Assembly: GCA_041583135.1 (NCBI GenBank)
Contig: JBFHGJ010000173.1
Location: 1 to 6,896, forward strand
Reading direction: 5' to 3'
Origin: JABSOG01 sp041583135
GTDB lineage: Bacteria; Pseudomonadota; Gammaproteobacteria; Enterobacterales; Alteromonadaceae
DNA: 6,896 nt
Shown: positions 1-6,844 of the stretch, piece by piece
Numbering within the stretch: position 1 is the first letter of the stretch
Layout: every line of letters begins with the position of its first letter
Notes under the pieces: generated by a model
The model's input: the letters and a program-made list of their open reading frames with translations, nothing else
Told to the model about the DNA's origin: nothing
Databases searched by the model: none
Translations under genes and position numbers: made by a program

Positions 1-97
1 GGAAAACAAAGTGATTGACGGCGTGCGCTTTCCACGCAGAGCCGGGGTCAGTTCCTTTGGCGCAGGTGGTGCCAATGCCCATATTTTGCTTGAGCAG
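1..97 (+). other. C-terminal end of a ketosynthase (KS) domain, truncated by window edge
   Basis: The first codons encode the last segment of a KS, recognised by RRAGVSSFGAGGANAHILLE, the conserved KS C-terminus. The complete KS in this protein ends with the matching SSFGWGGANAHVVLQE. The active-site Cys and His residues lie upstream of the window, so whether this KS is condensing or non-elongating cannot be judged. It belongs to the DH-KR-ACP module that follows. Confidence 0.93.
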
Positions 98-3000
98 TTT
101 GAGGCCCACCAAAGTGACGATAAGGTCAAAGCGCAAAGCGATACGCTGTTGTGCTTCCCACTATCGGCTCGCACCGAAGGCCAGCTCAACGAGTTTGCTG
201 CCAAGCTCAAAGCCTTTATCAGCCAAGATACCTTAGAAGATATCGACAATATCGCCTTTACCTTACAGGTGGGTAAAAAATCCTTCGACCATCGCTTGGC
301 CATCTTAGCCAACTCCAAAGCCGCATTGGCGGAAAAACTGGCGCAATTCTTACAAGGCCATAGTGACGATAGCATCTTAAAGGGCAATACCAAGAACGCC
401 CAGTCTATTACCCGCTTGCTATCAGAGCGCGAAAAAGCTCAGTTTGTCGATATGCTTAGCCAGGACAGCGATCCGGTGAAAATGGCCAAACTGTGGATAG
501 ATGGCTTGCTGGCCGACTGGCAAGGGATGGTCAAAACCGCCAAGCCGCAGCTGCGCCGCGTGCCGTTGCCAACCTATCCATTTGCCGATAAGCGCCATTG
601 GCTGATGGCTCAGCCAAGCAATGGACAAAGCCGTGCTAGCCAAGCAGCGTTACATCCATTGATTGACTTAAACGAGTCAACCTTTGAGCGCCAACTGTTT
701 AAGAAAACCTTCCGTATCACAGATTTTGTTATTGGCGAACACATCGTCAGCAACATTGCTACCTTGCCGGGCGTCGCCTACTTGGAACTGGCTCGCAAAG
801 CCGGTGAACTGGCGGCGGGTCGCAGAGTCAATCGCATCAGCAATGTGTTGTGGTTAAGTCCATTGACGGCTACCCAACAAGCGCCTTGCGAGGCGTATAT
901 TGACTTGCAACCGGCAAACGACGGCGTGCAATTTGAAGTCTTTAGCCTGGCAAGTGATGACAATAAACAAGTCTTTGCCCAAGGCAAGCTGCACTATGGT
1001 GAGGCACAACCGGCACAAGCGATTGATATCGAGCAGTTAAAAGCGTCCATGACGCCGGTAATTGACGGCAAAACCGCCTATCCATTGTTTAACCAGTTAG
1101 GCTTAGCCTACGGCCCGAGCTTCCAAGCCATCGAACAGGTTTATCGCACCGAGCAGGCGGTGCTGGGCAAACTGCAACTACCGCTGTGCAGACAGGCTGA
1201 TTTTGCCAAATATGAATTGCATCCGGCGCTGATTGATGCGGCGATGCAAGCAGGCGTTGCCGCACAACTCGGTGATGTCGGCGGCAAGATGATGGTGCCG
1301 TATTCATTGGGCGAGGTTGAAATATTCGCGCCGATGACAGATGCCTGTTATAGCTATATCACCAAAGCCCAAGGTGACGGCAAGCTTTCGCGAGAAAACC
1401 TGGTTATTACCGATGCCCAAGGTCGGGTGTTGGTTAAGATCAATGAATCGGTTGGTGTGCCTATCGGTCAGGTGCATGATAAAACCGACAGTGCCACTGT
1501 GGTCGCTGAGAAAGCTGGTGGCCATGCCAGTGTCATTGATAGTGATAGTGCCGAACCATTCGAAGCGCTGTACTATCACCACCAATGGCGTGAGGCGCCA
1601 GCAGACTTGAGCCAAGTTAAACGCTCGTCGGTGGTGCTGTTTGATAGCGATGACAACTTAGCCAAAGACTATCGCGCTCAGCTCAAAGCCGCAGGCCAGC
1701 CAATAGAGCAATTGGTTTTAGTTAAGCCCGGCAACGCGTTCAAAGCCCTTGGCGATAATACTTTTACTGTTAATGTCGGCGACGCGCAGGATTTTTCAGC
1801 GCTTATCGCGGCGCTCAAAGCGCAATCGTTTGATTTGAGTCGCATTGTCTATCGTCTTGGCAATCAGCCAATGCCTAAAGATGTGGCGCAATATAACCAA
1901 GCCCTTGAACAGGGCGTATTTGGCCTATTGTATTTGTGCCAAGCACTGATTGAACACAAACTCCTAAACAGCACCAAAGTGATTTACAGCTTTGATGCAG
2001 CCGCCGCTCAAGTTCAGCCACACAACGAAGCGGTGAACGGCTTTGTCAAATCCTTGCTGCTTGAAAACGCCAAGGCGAGATGCACGGTACTGCAAAGCGA
2101 GCAGGCCAGCTGGCCTGAGCTATTGGCAGAGTTCGGCTTTAATGATTCAGCAGTACGTTACCGCCTTGGTAAACGCCAAGTGCGCACCTTGGCACGCTTT
2201 GATTTGGCGACTAATACTGCCGGGCAGGGCCTTAACTTTAAGCACAAAGGGGTGTATCTCATTACCGGCGGCGCTGGTGGCCTAGGTCTGATCTTCGCCA
2301 AATATCTTGCCGAGCAGTGTCAGGCGCGATTGGTTCTGACTGGACGTTCTCAATTGAACGACGAACGCCAAGCCGACATCAAAGCCCTTGAGGCCATTGG
2401 CGCCGAGGTGATGTATGTGGCTTGCGATGTCGCCGAGCGCACACAGCTACAAGCGTTAATCGAGCAAGTGCACAATCGCTTTGGCAGCATTGACGGTATC
2501 GTTCATAGCGCAGGTGTGTTGCGTGATAGTTTCTTGCGCAACAAAAAGCCCGAGGAAATGGCCGCCGTATTTGCGCCAAAAGTAACCGGTACTTTATTGC
2601 TCGATGAATTAAGTGCCAAAGATAAGCTCGACTTCTTTGTGACCTTCTCATCCTTGGCCGCCCTTGGCGGTAATGCCGGTCAATGTGATTACGCTTATGC
2701 CAACCACTTTATGGACAGCTTTGCCGACGCCCGCAACAACATGGTGGCGCAAGGTTTACGTGATGGCGTCAGCGTCAGTCTCAACTGGTCGTTGTGGGCC
2801 GATGGCGGTATGCAGCTCGATGAGCAAACCGAACTCATCTTCAAACGCAACTTGGGGATTAAACCACTGGCAACCGAGGTTGGGGTTGACGCCTTTGCCA
2901 AAGCCATTGGCTTAAATGAACCTCATCTGGCGGTGGTTGAAGCCATTGCCGATAAGCTTGAGGTGGCCTGGGGTCTTAAAGTGCCACCGCAGGAAGTCGC

Positions 3001-6000
3001 AGCGGTCGCGCAAACGGAAGCTGAGCCTGTGCAAACCGGGCCTGCCGACAATCTGCTTGAGCAGGTGCAAAATGCGCTGATAGATATCACCGTTGATTTC
3101 CTTAAGCTAGATATCGATGACATCGAGGTCGATACCATTTTAATGGATCTCGGCTTTGACTCTATCGGTCTTGCCGCTTTCGCCAATGCGCTAAACGACA
3201 TCTATCAAACCGAATTGACCCCTGTGGTGTTTTTCGAATACCCCAATATTCGCGAAGTGGCCAAACACATCGCGGTTGCCCATCAGGCGCAGGCACAAAA
3301 GGTTCATCAAACCAGCGCGTCAAAGGCGGCCAGCCCGGTAACCAGCAAAGCCGAGGTGCAAAAACAACAACCGGTTGCAACCCTCAGTCAGTCGCAACCG
3401 ACCACCATCAACAAAGCCGCACCTATGGCCACTGTGGCACAAAGTCAAGCGCCACAAAGTACATCGGCCATCGCAGGGCTTGGCAATATCGCCAACCGTT
3501 TCGTCGATATGCCGATAGCGATTGTCGGTATGAGCGGCGTGATGCCGCAATCGCCTGATTTAGATGCATTTTGGCAAAATCTGGTGGCTGGTAAAGACTT
3601 GGTCAGCGAGATCCCGCCATCGCGCTGGGATTGGCGCGAGTTCGACGGTTCGGCCATCGATGACAAAAACAAATCCTATTCTCGCTGGGGCGGCTTCATC
3701 GATGATGTCGATAAGTTCGACCCGATGTTCTTTGGCATTACCCCGCGTGAGGCGCAAATGATGGACCCGCAGCAGCGGATCTTAGTGCAATCTGTTTATC
3801 ATGCGGTAGAAAATGCCGGGCAAAAAATGTCCGATTTAAGCGGCAGCAAAACCGGCTTTTTCGTTGGCGTGTCGGCCAAAGATTATGTCGATTTGATGGG
3901 CCAATATGACCTAGAGCTTGATGGCTATTCAGCCTCTGGCACCTCCCACTCGATTTTGGCCAATCGTATCTCGTTCTTGTTCAACCTCCATGGCCCAAGT
4001 GCACCAATCGATACCGCTTGTTCAAGCTCGCTGATCGCGCTGCACCGCGCCATCGAATCAATTCATACCGGTAGTTCGGATATGGCGTTGGTTGCCGGGG
4101 TACAGGTGATGTTGACCCCAGCGGCGCATATTGCGCTTAGCTCTGCCGGTATGCTTAGCCCCGAGGGCAAATGTAAAGCTTTTGACAAAAACGCCGATGG
4201 CTACGTGCGCGGCGAAGGGGTTGGGGTTGTCTTTATCAAGCCGTTGGTGATGGCAAAACAGCAAGGCAATCCAATTCACGCCATTGTGCGAGCCACCAGT
4301 GAGAATCATGGCGGTAAGGTGTCGATGCTCACCGCGCCAAACCCTAAAGCTCAAGCTGAGCTGTTGGTTGAAGCCTATCGCAAAGGCAAGGTGGACCCGA
4401 AAACCATCGGTTATATCGAATGTCATGGCACCGGCACAAGTTTAGGCGACCCGATTGAGATAAAAGCGCTAAAAAGTGCTTTCGATACCTTGTATCGCGA
4501 CCACAACTACCCTCCGGCGGCAACCCAACACTGTGGCCTGAGTGCGGTTAAAACCAATATTGGTCACTTAGAGCCTGCCGCAGGCATGGCTGGGCTGTTC
4601 AAAGCGGTGATGGCGCTAAATCACAAACAGATCCCGCCTTTGGTGCACTTTGATACCATCAACCCTTATGTCGATATTGCCAATAGCCCGATGTACATGG
4701 TGGATAAAACCACCGATTGGCAGGCGCCGCAAAGTGCCAACGGTGAGCTGTTGCCACGAGTGGCTGGTGTCAGCTCCTTTGGTTGGGGTGGGGCCAATGC
4801 CCATGTGGTGTTGCAAGAATATCAAGGTGGAGAAGATCAGTTTTATTACAGTGGCAATGGCGAACGAGTATTTATCTTAAGCGCCAAAGCCATCGATAGA
4901 CTGGCAGAGTATGTCGATGTGCTGATTGCGCACCTAAATCATCATAGCGTTGATGTCGATGAGCTTGCCTACACCTTGCAAGTCGGCAGAGAAGAAATGA
5001 ACTGGCGCCTAGGTATCATCGCAGGCTCAGTTGAGCAATTGCGGGAAAAACTATACGAGGTACAACAAAGCGGTGCGCTCAGCGGCGATAACATTGATGG
5101 CAAAGCCCTTGAGTCTTTAGGCAATGTCTATTTGTCGCAAGTGAGTAAACGTCATGAAGTGCTACGCTTTATCAGTAACGATAACCAGCTGCAACAATTG
5201 ATCATCGATCAACTGTTTGCCTCAAGCAAATGGTCGCAGCTACTTGAGCTGTGGGTGCAGGGGTTAGAGATTGATTGGCGTCAGGTGTATGGCGCCAATC
5301 CACCAAAACGCGCCATTTTGCCGGGCTACCCGTTTGCCAAAGAGCGCCACTGGTTGCCGATTGACAACGTCAAAGCCAAAAGGCCAAGCACGACCACGCG
5401 CCCAGCGTCTGCACCAGTTACCATTGGCAACCTTATGGCTGCGCCACAATGGCAATTGCAGCCTTTGGCCGATGAACAACGCAAGCCGATTTCTTATCAG
5501 CATCGCTACCTGATCTTTGCTGGTGATAGCCTGATTGACAATAATCAGGTCGAAAGCCTGTTTGGCGAGCACGACAAAGTTTTGTTGTTGGGGCAAAGCG
5601 AAAGCGCAGACGATACCTACTACGATAACGCCATTGCCTGTTTTGACTTTATTCAGCAGCTGTTTATGGCCAAGAAAAAAGGCCGCATGTTGTTGCAATT
5701 GGTGATAGGCAGCGGTGAGCAAAGCCAATTGCTTGAAGGTTTGTCGGGATTACTTAAAACCGCCTCACTTGAAAATCCAAGGCTTAAGACACAACTGCTG
5801 GTGGTGCCAAAAGGCAGTGAGCCTGAGCCAATCAAACAATGGCTTGAGACCCAAAGTGCAGATACTGCCTATGACATCGTGCGTTATCAACAAGGTAAGC
5901 GCTACGTAAAACAATGGCAAGTGGTTGAGCCATCGGCAGAAAAATCCAAACTGAACTTGGCCGATGATGGCGTTTACCTGATCACCGGGGGCCTTGGCGG

Positions 6001-6844
6001 ACTCGGCCGGATCATGTGTCAGGACATCTTGACGCGCACCGCTCAGGCAAAAGTGATCTTAACCGGGCGTAGCGAGTTAAATGACAAAATCAGCGACAAA
6101 ATTGCTGAGATCTCAAAAGACCGGCAAGACAGAGTGAGCTACCTGCGTCTTGACTTAAGTTCAATGGAGCAGGTTGAACAGGCGATTGCCCAAGTGGTTG
6201 ACACTCACGGCCGCCTAAACGGCATCATTCATAGCGCTGGTATGGTGCTTGATAACTTCATTATCAAACAAAAAGCCGACGAATTTGCTTCCGTTTTACA
6301 ACCCAAAGTGGTCGGCAGTTATGTGCTTGATAAAGCCTGCGCCGGGATTGAACTCGACTTTATGGTGCTGTTCTCATCACTCTCAGGTGTGATGGGCAAC
6401 ATCGGGCAGGGCGCCTATGCCTGTGCCAACGGCTTTATGGACAGCTTCGCCCACTGGCGCAATGAGCAAGTCGCGCAGGGCAAGCGCTTTGGTCATACTC
6501 TATCGATTAACTGGCCGTTGTGGCAGCAAGGCGGCATGGGCATCGCTCATGCCAACCAGCAGCTGCTGGCACAAACTACAGGTATGCATCCAATGACCAG
6601 TGAGACCGGGTTGTCGCTGTTCTACCAAGCGCTCAATAGCGGTGTGTCAGAGGTTGTGGCCCTTGAAGGTGAAATGCCCAAAGTACGACAGTTCTTCTTA
6701 AACAACGTCAATGGCTTGTCGCATCTTGGTGATAATACCAGTGCAGCTCATAGCTCCGCTGGTGTCGATGATCCGCTCGTTGCCCAGCTCAAAGCGCGCA
6801 TCAAAGCCGATATTGTCAAATTCAATCAAGAGGCAGCCAAGTGA
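1..6844 (+). CDS. Modular trans-AT type I polyketide synthase, 5'-partial: [KS]-DH-KR-ACP-KS-KR
   Basis: This is the C-terminal part of a large cytoplasmic assembly-line PKS that extends and modifies an ACP-bound acyl chain. The frame is open at the left edge; GAA at 2-4 is the first full codon. The GTG at 11 falls inside KS sequence just before the conserved SSFGAGGANAH motif, so it is not the start. With residue 1 at base 11, the domains are: KS tail (1-29), flanking/docking region (30-198), DH (215-486), KR (517-987), ACP (1014-1090), Q-rich linker (1091-1167), KS (1168-1603), flanking region (1604-1782), KR (1810-2234) and a short tail (2235-2277). There is no AT domain after either KS. 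Both KS domains run instead into a flanking region ending in a YPFA-(K/R)-RHWL type motif, which is the trans-AT arrangement, so malonyl units should come from a separate AT. Catalytic residues are intact in every complete domain. The oddity is that the last module ends after its KR with no ACP. The stop overlaps the next gene's ATG by one base, indicating an operon. The family call is firm; the product is unknown. Confidence 0.96.
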   Translation, partial: ENKVIDGVRFPRRAGVSSFGAGGANAHILLEQFEAHQSDDKVKAQSDTLLCFPLSARTEGQLNEFAAKLKAFISQDTLEDIDNIAFTLQVGKKSFDHRLAILANSKAALAEKLAQFLQGHSDDSILKGNTKNAQSITRLLSEREKAQFVDMLSQDSDPVKMAKLWIDGLLADWQGMVKTAKPQLRRVPLPTYPFADKRHWLMAQPSNGQSRASQAALHPLIDLNESTFERQLFKKTFRITDFVIGEHIVSNIATLPGVAYLELARKAGELAAGRRVNRISNVLWLSPLTATQQAPCEAYIDLQPANDGVQFEVFSLASDDNKQVFAQGKLHYGEAQPAQAIDIEQLKASMTPVIDGKTAYPLFNQLGLAYGPSFQAIEQVYRTEQAVLGKLQLPLCRQADFAKYELHPALIDAAMQAGVAAQLGDVGGKMMVPYSLGEVEIFAPMTDACYSYITKAQGDGKLSRENLVITDAQGRVLVKINESVGVPIGQVHDKTDSATVVAEKAGGHASVIDSDSAEPFEALYYHHQWREAPADLSQVKRSSVVLFDSDDNLAKDYRAQLKAAGQPIEQLVLVKPGNAFKALGDNTFTVNVGDAQDFSALIAALKAQSFDLSRIVYRLGNQPMPKDVAQYNQALEQGVFGLLYLCQALIEHKLLNSTKVIYSFDAAAAQVQPHNEAVNGFVKSLLLENAKARCTVLQSEQASWPELLAEFGFNDSAVRYRLGKRQVRTLARFDLATNTAGQGLNFKHKGVYLITGGAGGLGLIFAKYLAEQCQARLVLTGRSQLNDERQADIKALEAIGAEVMYVACDVAERTQLQALIEQVHNRFGSIDGIVHSAGVLRDSFLRNKKPEEMAAVFAPKVTGTLLLDELSAKDKLDFFVTFSSLAALGGNAGQCDYAYANHFMDSFADARNNMVAQGLRDGVSVSLNWSLWADGGMQLDEQTELIFKRNLGIKPLATEVGVDAFAKAIGLNEPHLAVVEAIADKLEVAWGLKVPPQEVAAVAQTEAEPVQTGPADNLLEQVQNALIDITVDFLKLDIDDIEVDTILMDLGFDSIGLAAFANALNDIYQTELTPVVFFEYPNIREVAKHIAVAHQAQAQKVHQTSASKAASPVTSKAEVQKQQPVATLSQSQPTTINKAAPMATVAQSQAPQSTSAIAGLGNIANRFVDMPIAIVGMSGVMPQSPDLDAFWQNLVAGKDLVSEIPPSRWDWREFDGSAIDDKNKSYSRWGGFIDDVDKFDPMFFGITPREAQMMDPQQRILVQSVYHAVENAGQKMSDLSGSKTGFFVGVSAKDYVDLMGQYDLELDGYSASGTSHSILANRISFLFNLHGPSAPIDTACSSSLIALHRAIESIHTGSSDMALVAGVQVMLTPAAHIALSSAGMLSPEGKCKAFDKNADGYVRGEGVGVVFIKPLVMAKQQGNPIHAIVRATSENHGGKVSMLTAPNPKAQAELLVEAYRKGKVDPKTIGYIECHGTGTSLGDPIEIKALKSAFDTLYRDHNYPPAATQHCGLSAVKTNIGHLEPAAGMAGLFKAVMALNHKQIPPLVHFDTINPYVDIANSPMYMVDKTTDWQAPQSANGELLPRVAGVSSFGWGGANAHVVLQEYQGGEDQFYYSGNGERVFILSAKAIDRLAEYVDVLIAHLNHHSVDVDELAYTLQVGREEMNWRLGIIAGSVEQLREKLYEVQQSGALSGDNIDGKALESLGNVYLSQVSKRHEVLRFISNDNQLQQLIIDQLFASSKWSQLLELWVQGLEIDWRQVYGANPPKRAILPGYPFAKERHWLPIDNVKAKRPSTTTRPASAPVTIGNLMAAPQWQLQPLADEQRKPISYQHRYLIFAGDSLIDNNQVESLFGEHDKVLLLGQSESADDTYYDNAIACFDFIQQLFMAKKKGRMLLQLVIGSGEQSQLLEGLSGLLKTASLENPRLKTQLLVVPKGSEPEPIKQWLETQSADTAYDIVRYQQGKRYVKQWQVVEPSAEKSKLNLADDGVYLITGGLGGLGRIMCQDILTRTAQAKVILTGRSELNDKISDKIAEISKDRQDRVSYLRLDLSSMEQVEQAIAQVVDTHGRLNGIIHSAGMVLDNFIIKQKADEFASVLQPKVVGSYVLDKACAGIELDFMVLFSSLSGVMGNIGQGAYACANGFMDSFAHWRNEQVAQGKRFGHTLSINWPLWQQGGMGIAHANQQLLAQTTGMHPMTSETGLSLFYQALNSGVSEVVALEGEMPKVRQFFLNNVNGLSHLGDNTSAAHSSAGVDDPLVAQLKARIKADIVKFNQEAAK
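98..604 (+). other. Post-KS flanking subdomain / trans-AT docking region, first module
   Basis: This stretch of about 170 residues (30-198) follows the KS and replaces the AT domain expected in a cis-AT PKS. It opens with FPLSAR, contains the segment IAFTLQVGKKSFDHRLA, and closes with PTYPFADKRHWL. The second KS in this protein is followed by a paralogous block with FILSAK, LAYTLQVGREEMNWRL and PGYPFAKERHWL in the same order. In trans-AT PKSs this region is the KS-AT linker remnant thought to help recruit the free-standing AT. No GHSxG acyltransferase nucleophile motif is present. Confidence 0.85.
653..1467 (+). other. Dehydratase (DH) domain, probably active
   Basis: This is a double-hotdog dehydratase that removes water from the beta-hydroxyacyl-ACP made by the adjacent KR. 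The domain opens with HPLIDLNE (residue 215). The first catalytic motif, HxxxGxxxxP, reads HIVSNIATLP with His244 and Pro253 present but Asn248 in the usual Gly position. YGPSF at 367-371 matches the conserved GPxF motif. The second catalytic motif is HPALIDAAMQ, with Asp409 and Gln413 in the DxxxQ pattern. The His/Asp pair is intact and the conserved Pro is kept, so ordinary alpha,beta-dehydration is more likely than double-bond shifting, where these residues are often changed. The Gly-to-Asn change leaves some doubt about activity. Confidence 0.88.
1559..2970 (+). other. Ketoreductase (KR) domain, B-type, with structural subdomain (first module)
   Basis: This NADPH-dependent SDR-fold reductase converts the beta-ketoacyl-ACP to a beta-hydroxyl. 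The N-terminal structural half starts near FEALYYHHQW (residue 517). The catalytic half contains the cofactor loop TGGAGGLG at 752-759. The catalytic residues Lys857 (PKVTG), Ser881 (FSSLAA) and Tyr894 (YAYAN, with Asn898) keep the K-24-S-13-Y spacing typical of PKS KRs. Asp839 in HSAGVLRDSF sits 18 residues before the Lys, at the position of the second Asp of the LDD motif. That marks a B-type KR giving a D-beta-hydroxyl, the usual precursor of a trans double bond when a DH follows. No methyltransferase is inserted. Confidence 0.93.
3050..3280 (+). other. Acyl carrier protein (ACP) domain
   Basis: This is a carrier domain of about 77 residues (1014-1090) that holds the growing chain on a 4'-phosphopantetheine arm. 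The attachment site is Ser1051 in the motif LGFDSIGL. Helix I (LLEQVQNALIDITVDFLK) and the later VVFFEYPNIREVAKHI segment flank it as expected. There is no Trp a few residues after the Ser, the mark of ACPs used for HMGS-type beta-branching, so beta-branching at this module is unlikely. It is the only ACP in the window; the first module has one copy and not a tandem pair. Confidence 0.95.
3281..3511 (+). other. Low-complexity Q/A/S/T/P-rich interdomain linker
   Basis: Residues 1091-1167 connect the ACP to the following KS and have no recognisable fold. They are rich in Gln, Ala, Ser, Thr, Lys and Pro, with runs such as HQAQAQKVHQ, QKQQPV and SQSQPTT. Such flexible linkers are common between modules, where they let the ACP reach both its own module and the downstream KS. 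The last part before the KS (IAGLGNIANRFVDM) is less skewed. Confidence 0.85.
3512..4819 (+). other. Complete ketosynthase (KS) domain, condensing
   Basis: This condensing enzyme accepts the chain from the upstream ACP and performs decarboxylative Claisen extension. It runs from PIAIVGMSG (residue 1168) to the SSFGWGGANAHVVLQE end (1603), about 436 residues, which is normal for a PKS KS. All three catalytic residues are present: Cys1337 in DTACSSSL, His1472 in ECHGTGTSLGDPIE and His1519 in KTNIGHLEPAAG. Hence it is not a KS0 non-elongating domain. The EIPPSRWDWR and RWGGFIDDVDKFDP segments are typical of trans-AT KSs. Given the preceding DH-KR module, its expected substrate is an alpha,beta-unsaturated acyl chain. 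That is an inference from module order, not from clade assignment. Confidence 0.96.
4820..5356 (+). other. Post-KS flanking subdomain / trans-AT docking region, second module
   Basis: This region (residues 1604-1782) is the second copy of the AT-replacing block. It begins after the KS with FILSAKAIDRLAEYVD, continues through LAYTLQVGREEMNWRL and ends with LPGYPFAKERHWLP. It aligns by order and motif with the block at 98-604. After it comes only a short Pro/Ser/Thr-rich stretch (about 5357-5437) leading straight into KR sequence, so this module has no DH. Confidence 0.85.
5438..6712 (+). other. Ketoreductase (KR) domain, B-type (second module)
   Basis: This is a second NADPH-dependent ketoreductase with its own structural half (starting near AAPQWQLQPL, residue 1810) and catalytic half. 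The cofactor loop is TGGLGGLG at 1992-1999. Catalytic residues are Lys2099 (PKVVG), Ser2123 (FSSLSG) and Tyr2136 (YACAN, with Asn2140), with the same K-24-S-13-Y spacing as the first KR. Asp2081 in HSAGMVLDNF is at the diagnostic B-type position, predicting a D-beta-hydroxyl. With no DH in this module, the hydroxyl should remain unless a later or trans-acting DH removes it. The sequence is clearly paralogous to the KR at 1559-2970. Confidence 0.92.
6713..6841 (+). other. C-terminal tail without ACP; possible docking helix
   Basis: Residues 2235-2277 follow the last KR. A Ser/Ala/Asn-rich linker leads into a predicted amphipathic helix, DPLVAQLKARIKADIVKF, then the stop. A full ACP would need about 75 residues and a (D)SI-type Ser, and neither is here. 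The helix loosely resembles ACP helix I of the upstream carrier (LLEQVQNALIDITVDFLK). It could therefore be a remnant of a lost or split ACP, or a docking element for the next protein. Neither reading can be settled from the window. Confidence 0.6.
6828..6833 (+). promoter_or_regulatory. Putative ribosome binding site for the downstream gene
   Basis: AAGAGG lies inside the end of the PKS gene, 10 bases before the ATG at 6844. It partly matches the AAGGAGG consensus, and the spacing is slightly long but workable. It supports the ATG at 6844 over the GTG at 6841 as start, though translational coupling through the overlapping stop may matter more. Confidence 0.5.

Noticed and set aside
11..13. 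GTG as the start codon of the large gene
   Set aside because: The frame is open to the window edge, and the GTG lies within KS sequence with no ribosome binding site. The real start is upstream of the window.
3137..3190. Beta-branching type ACP
   Set aside because: The phosphopantetheine motif is GFDSIGL followed by AAFANAL, without the downstream Trp that marks HMGS-cassette ACPs.
4058..4426. Reverse-strand open frame of 122 codons
   Set aside because: It is antisense to the highly conserved KS core, is His/Arg/Gln-skewed with no family motif, and appears to be a shadow frame.
3512..4819. Possible non-elongating KS0 or PUFA-type KS
   Set aside because: The Cys and both His residues are present, and the domain order (single ACPs, DH beside KR, flanking blocks) is that of a modular trans-AT PKS, not a PUFA synthase with tandem ACPs.
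5357..5437. Remnant DH between the second flanking block and KR2
   Set aside because: Only about 27 residues of Pro/Ser/Thr/Ala-rich linker are present, with no HxxxGxxxxP or DxxxQ motif.
5264..5728. Reverse-strand open frame of 154 codons, the longest antisense one
   Set aside because: It lies wholly opposite conserved PKS coding sequence (flanking region and KR start), shows no recognisable domain, and is best explained as a shadow frame.
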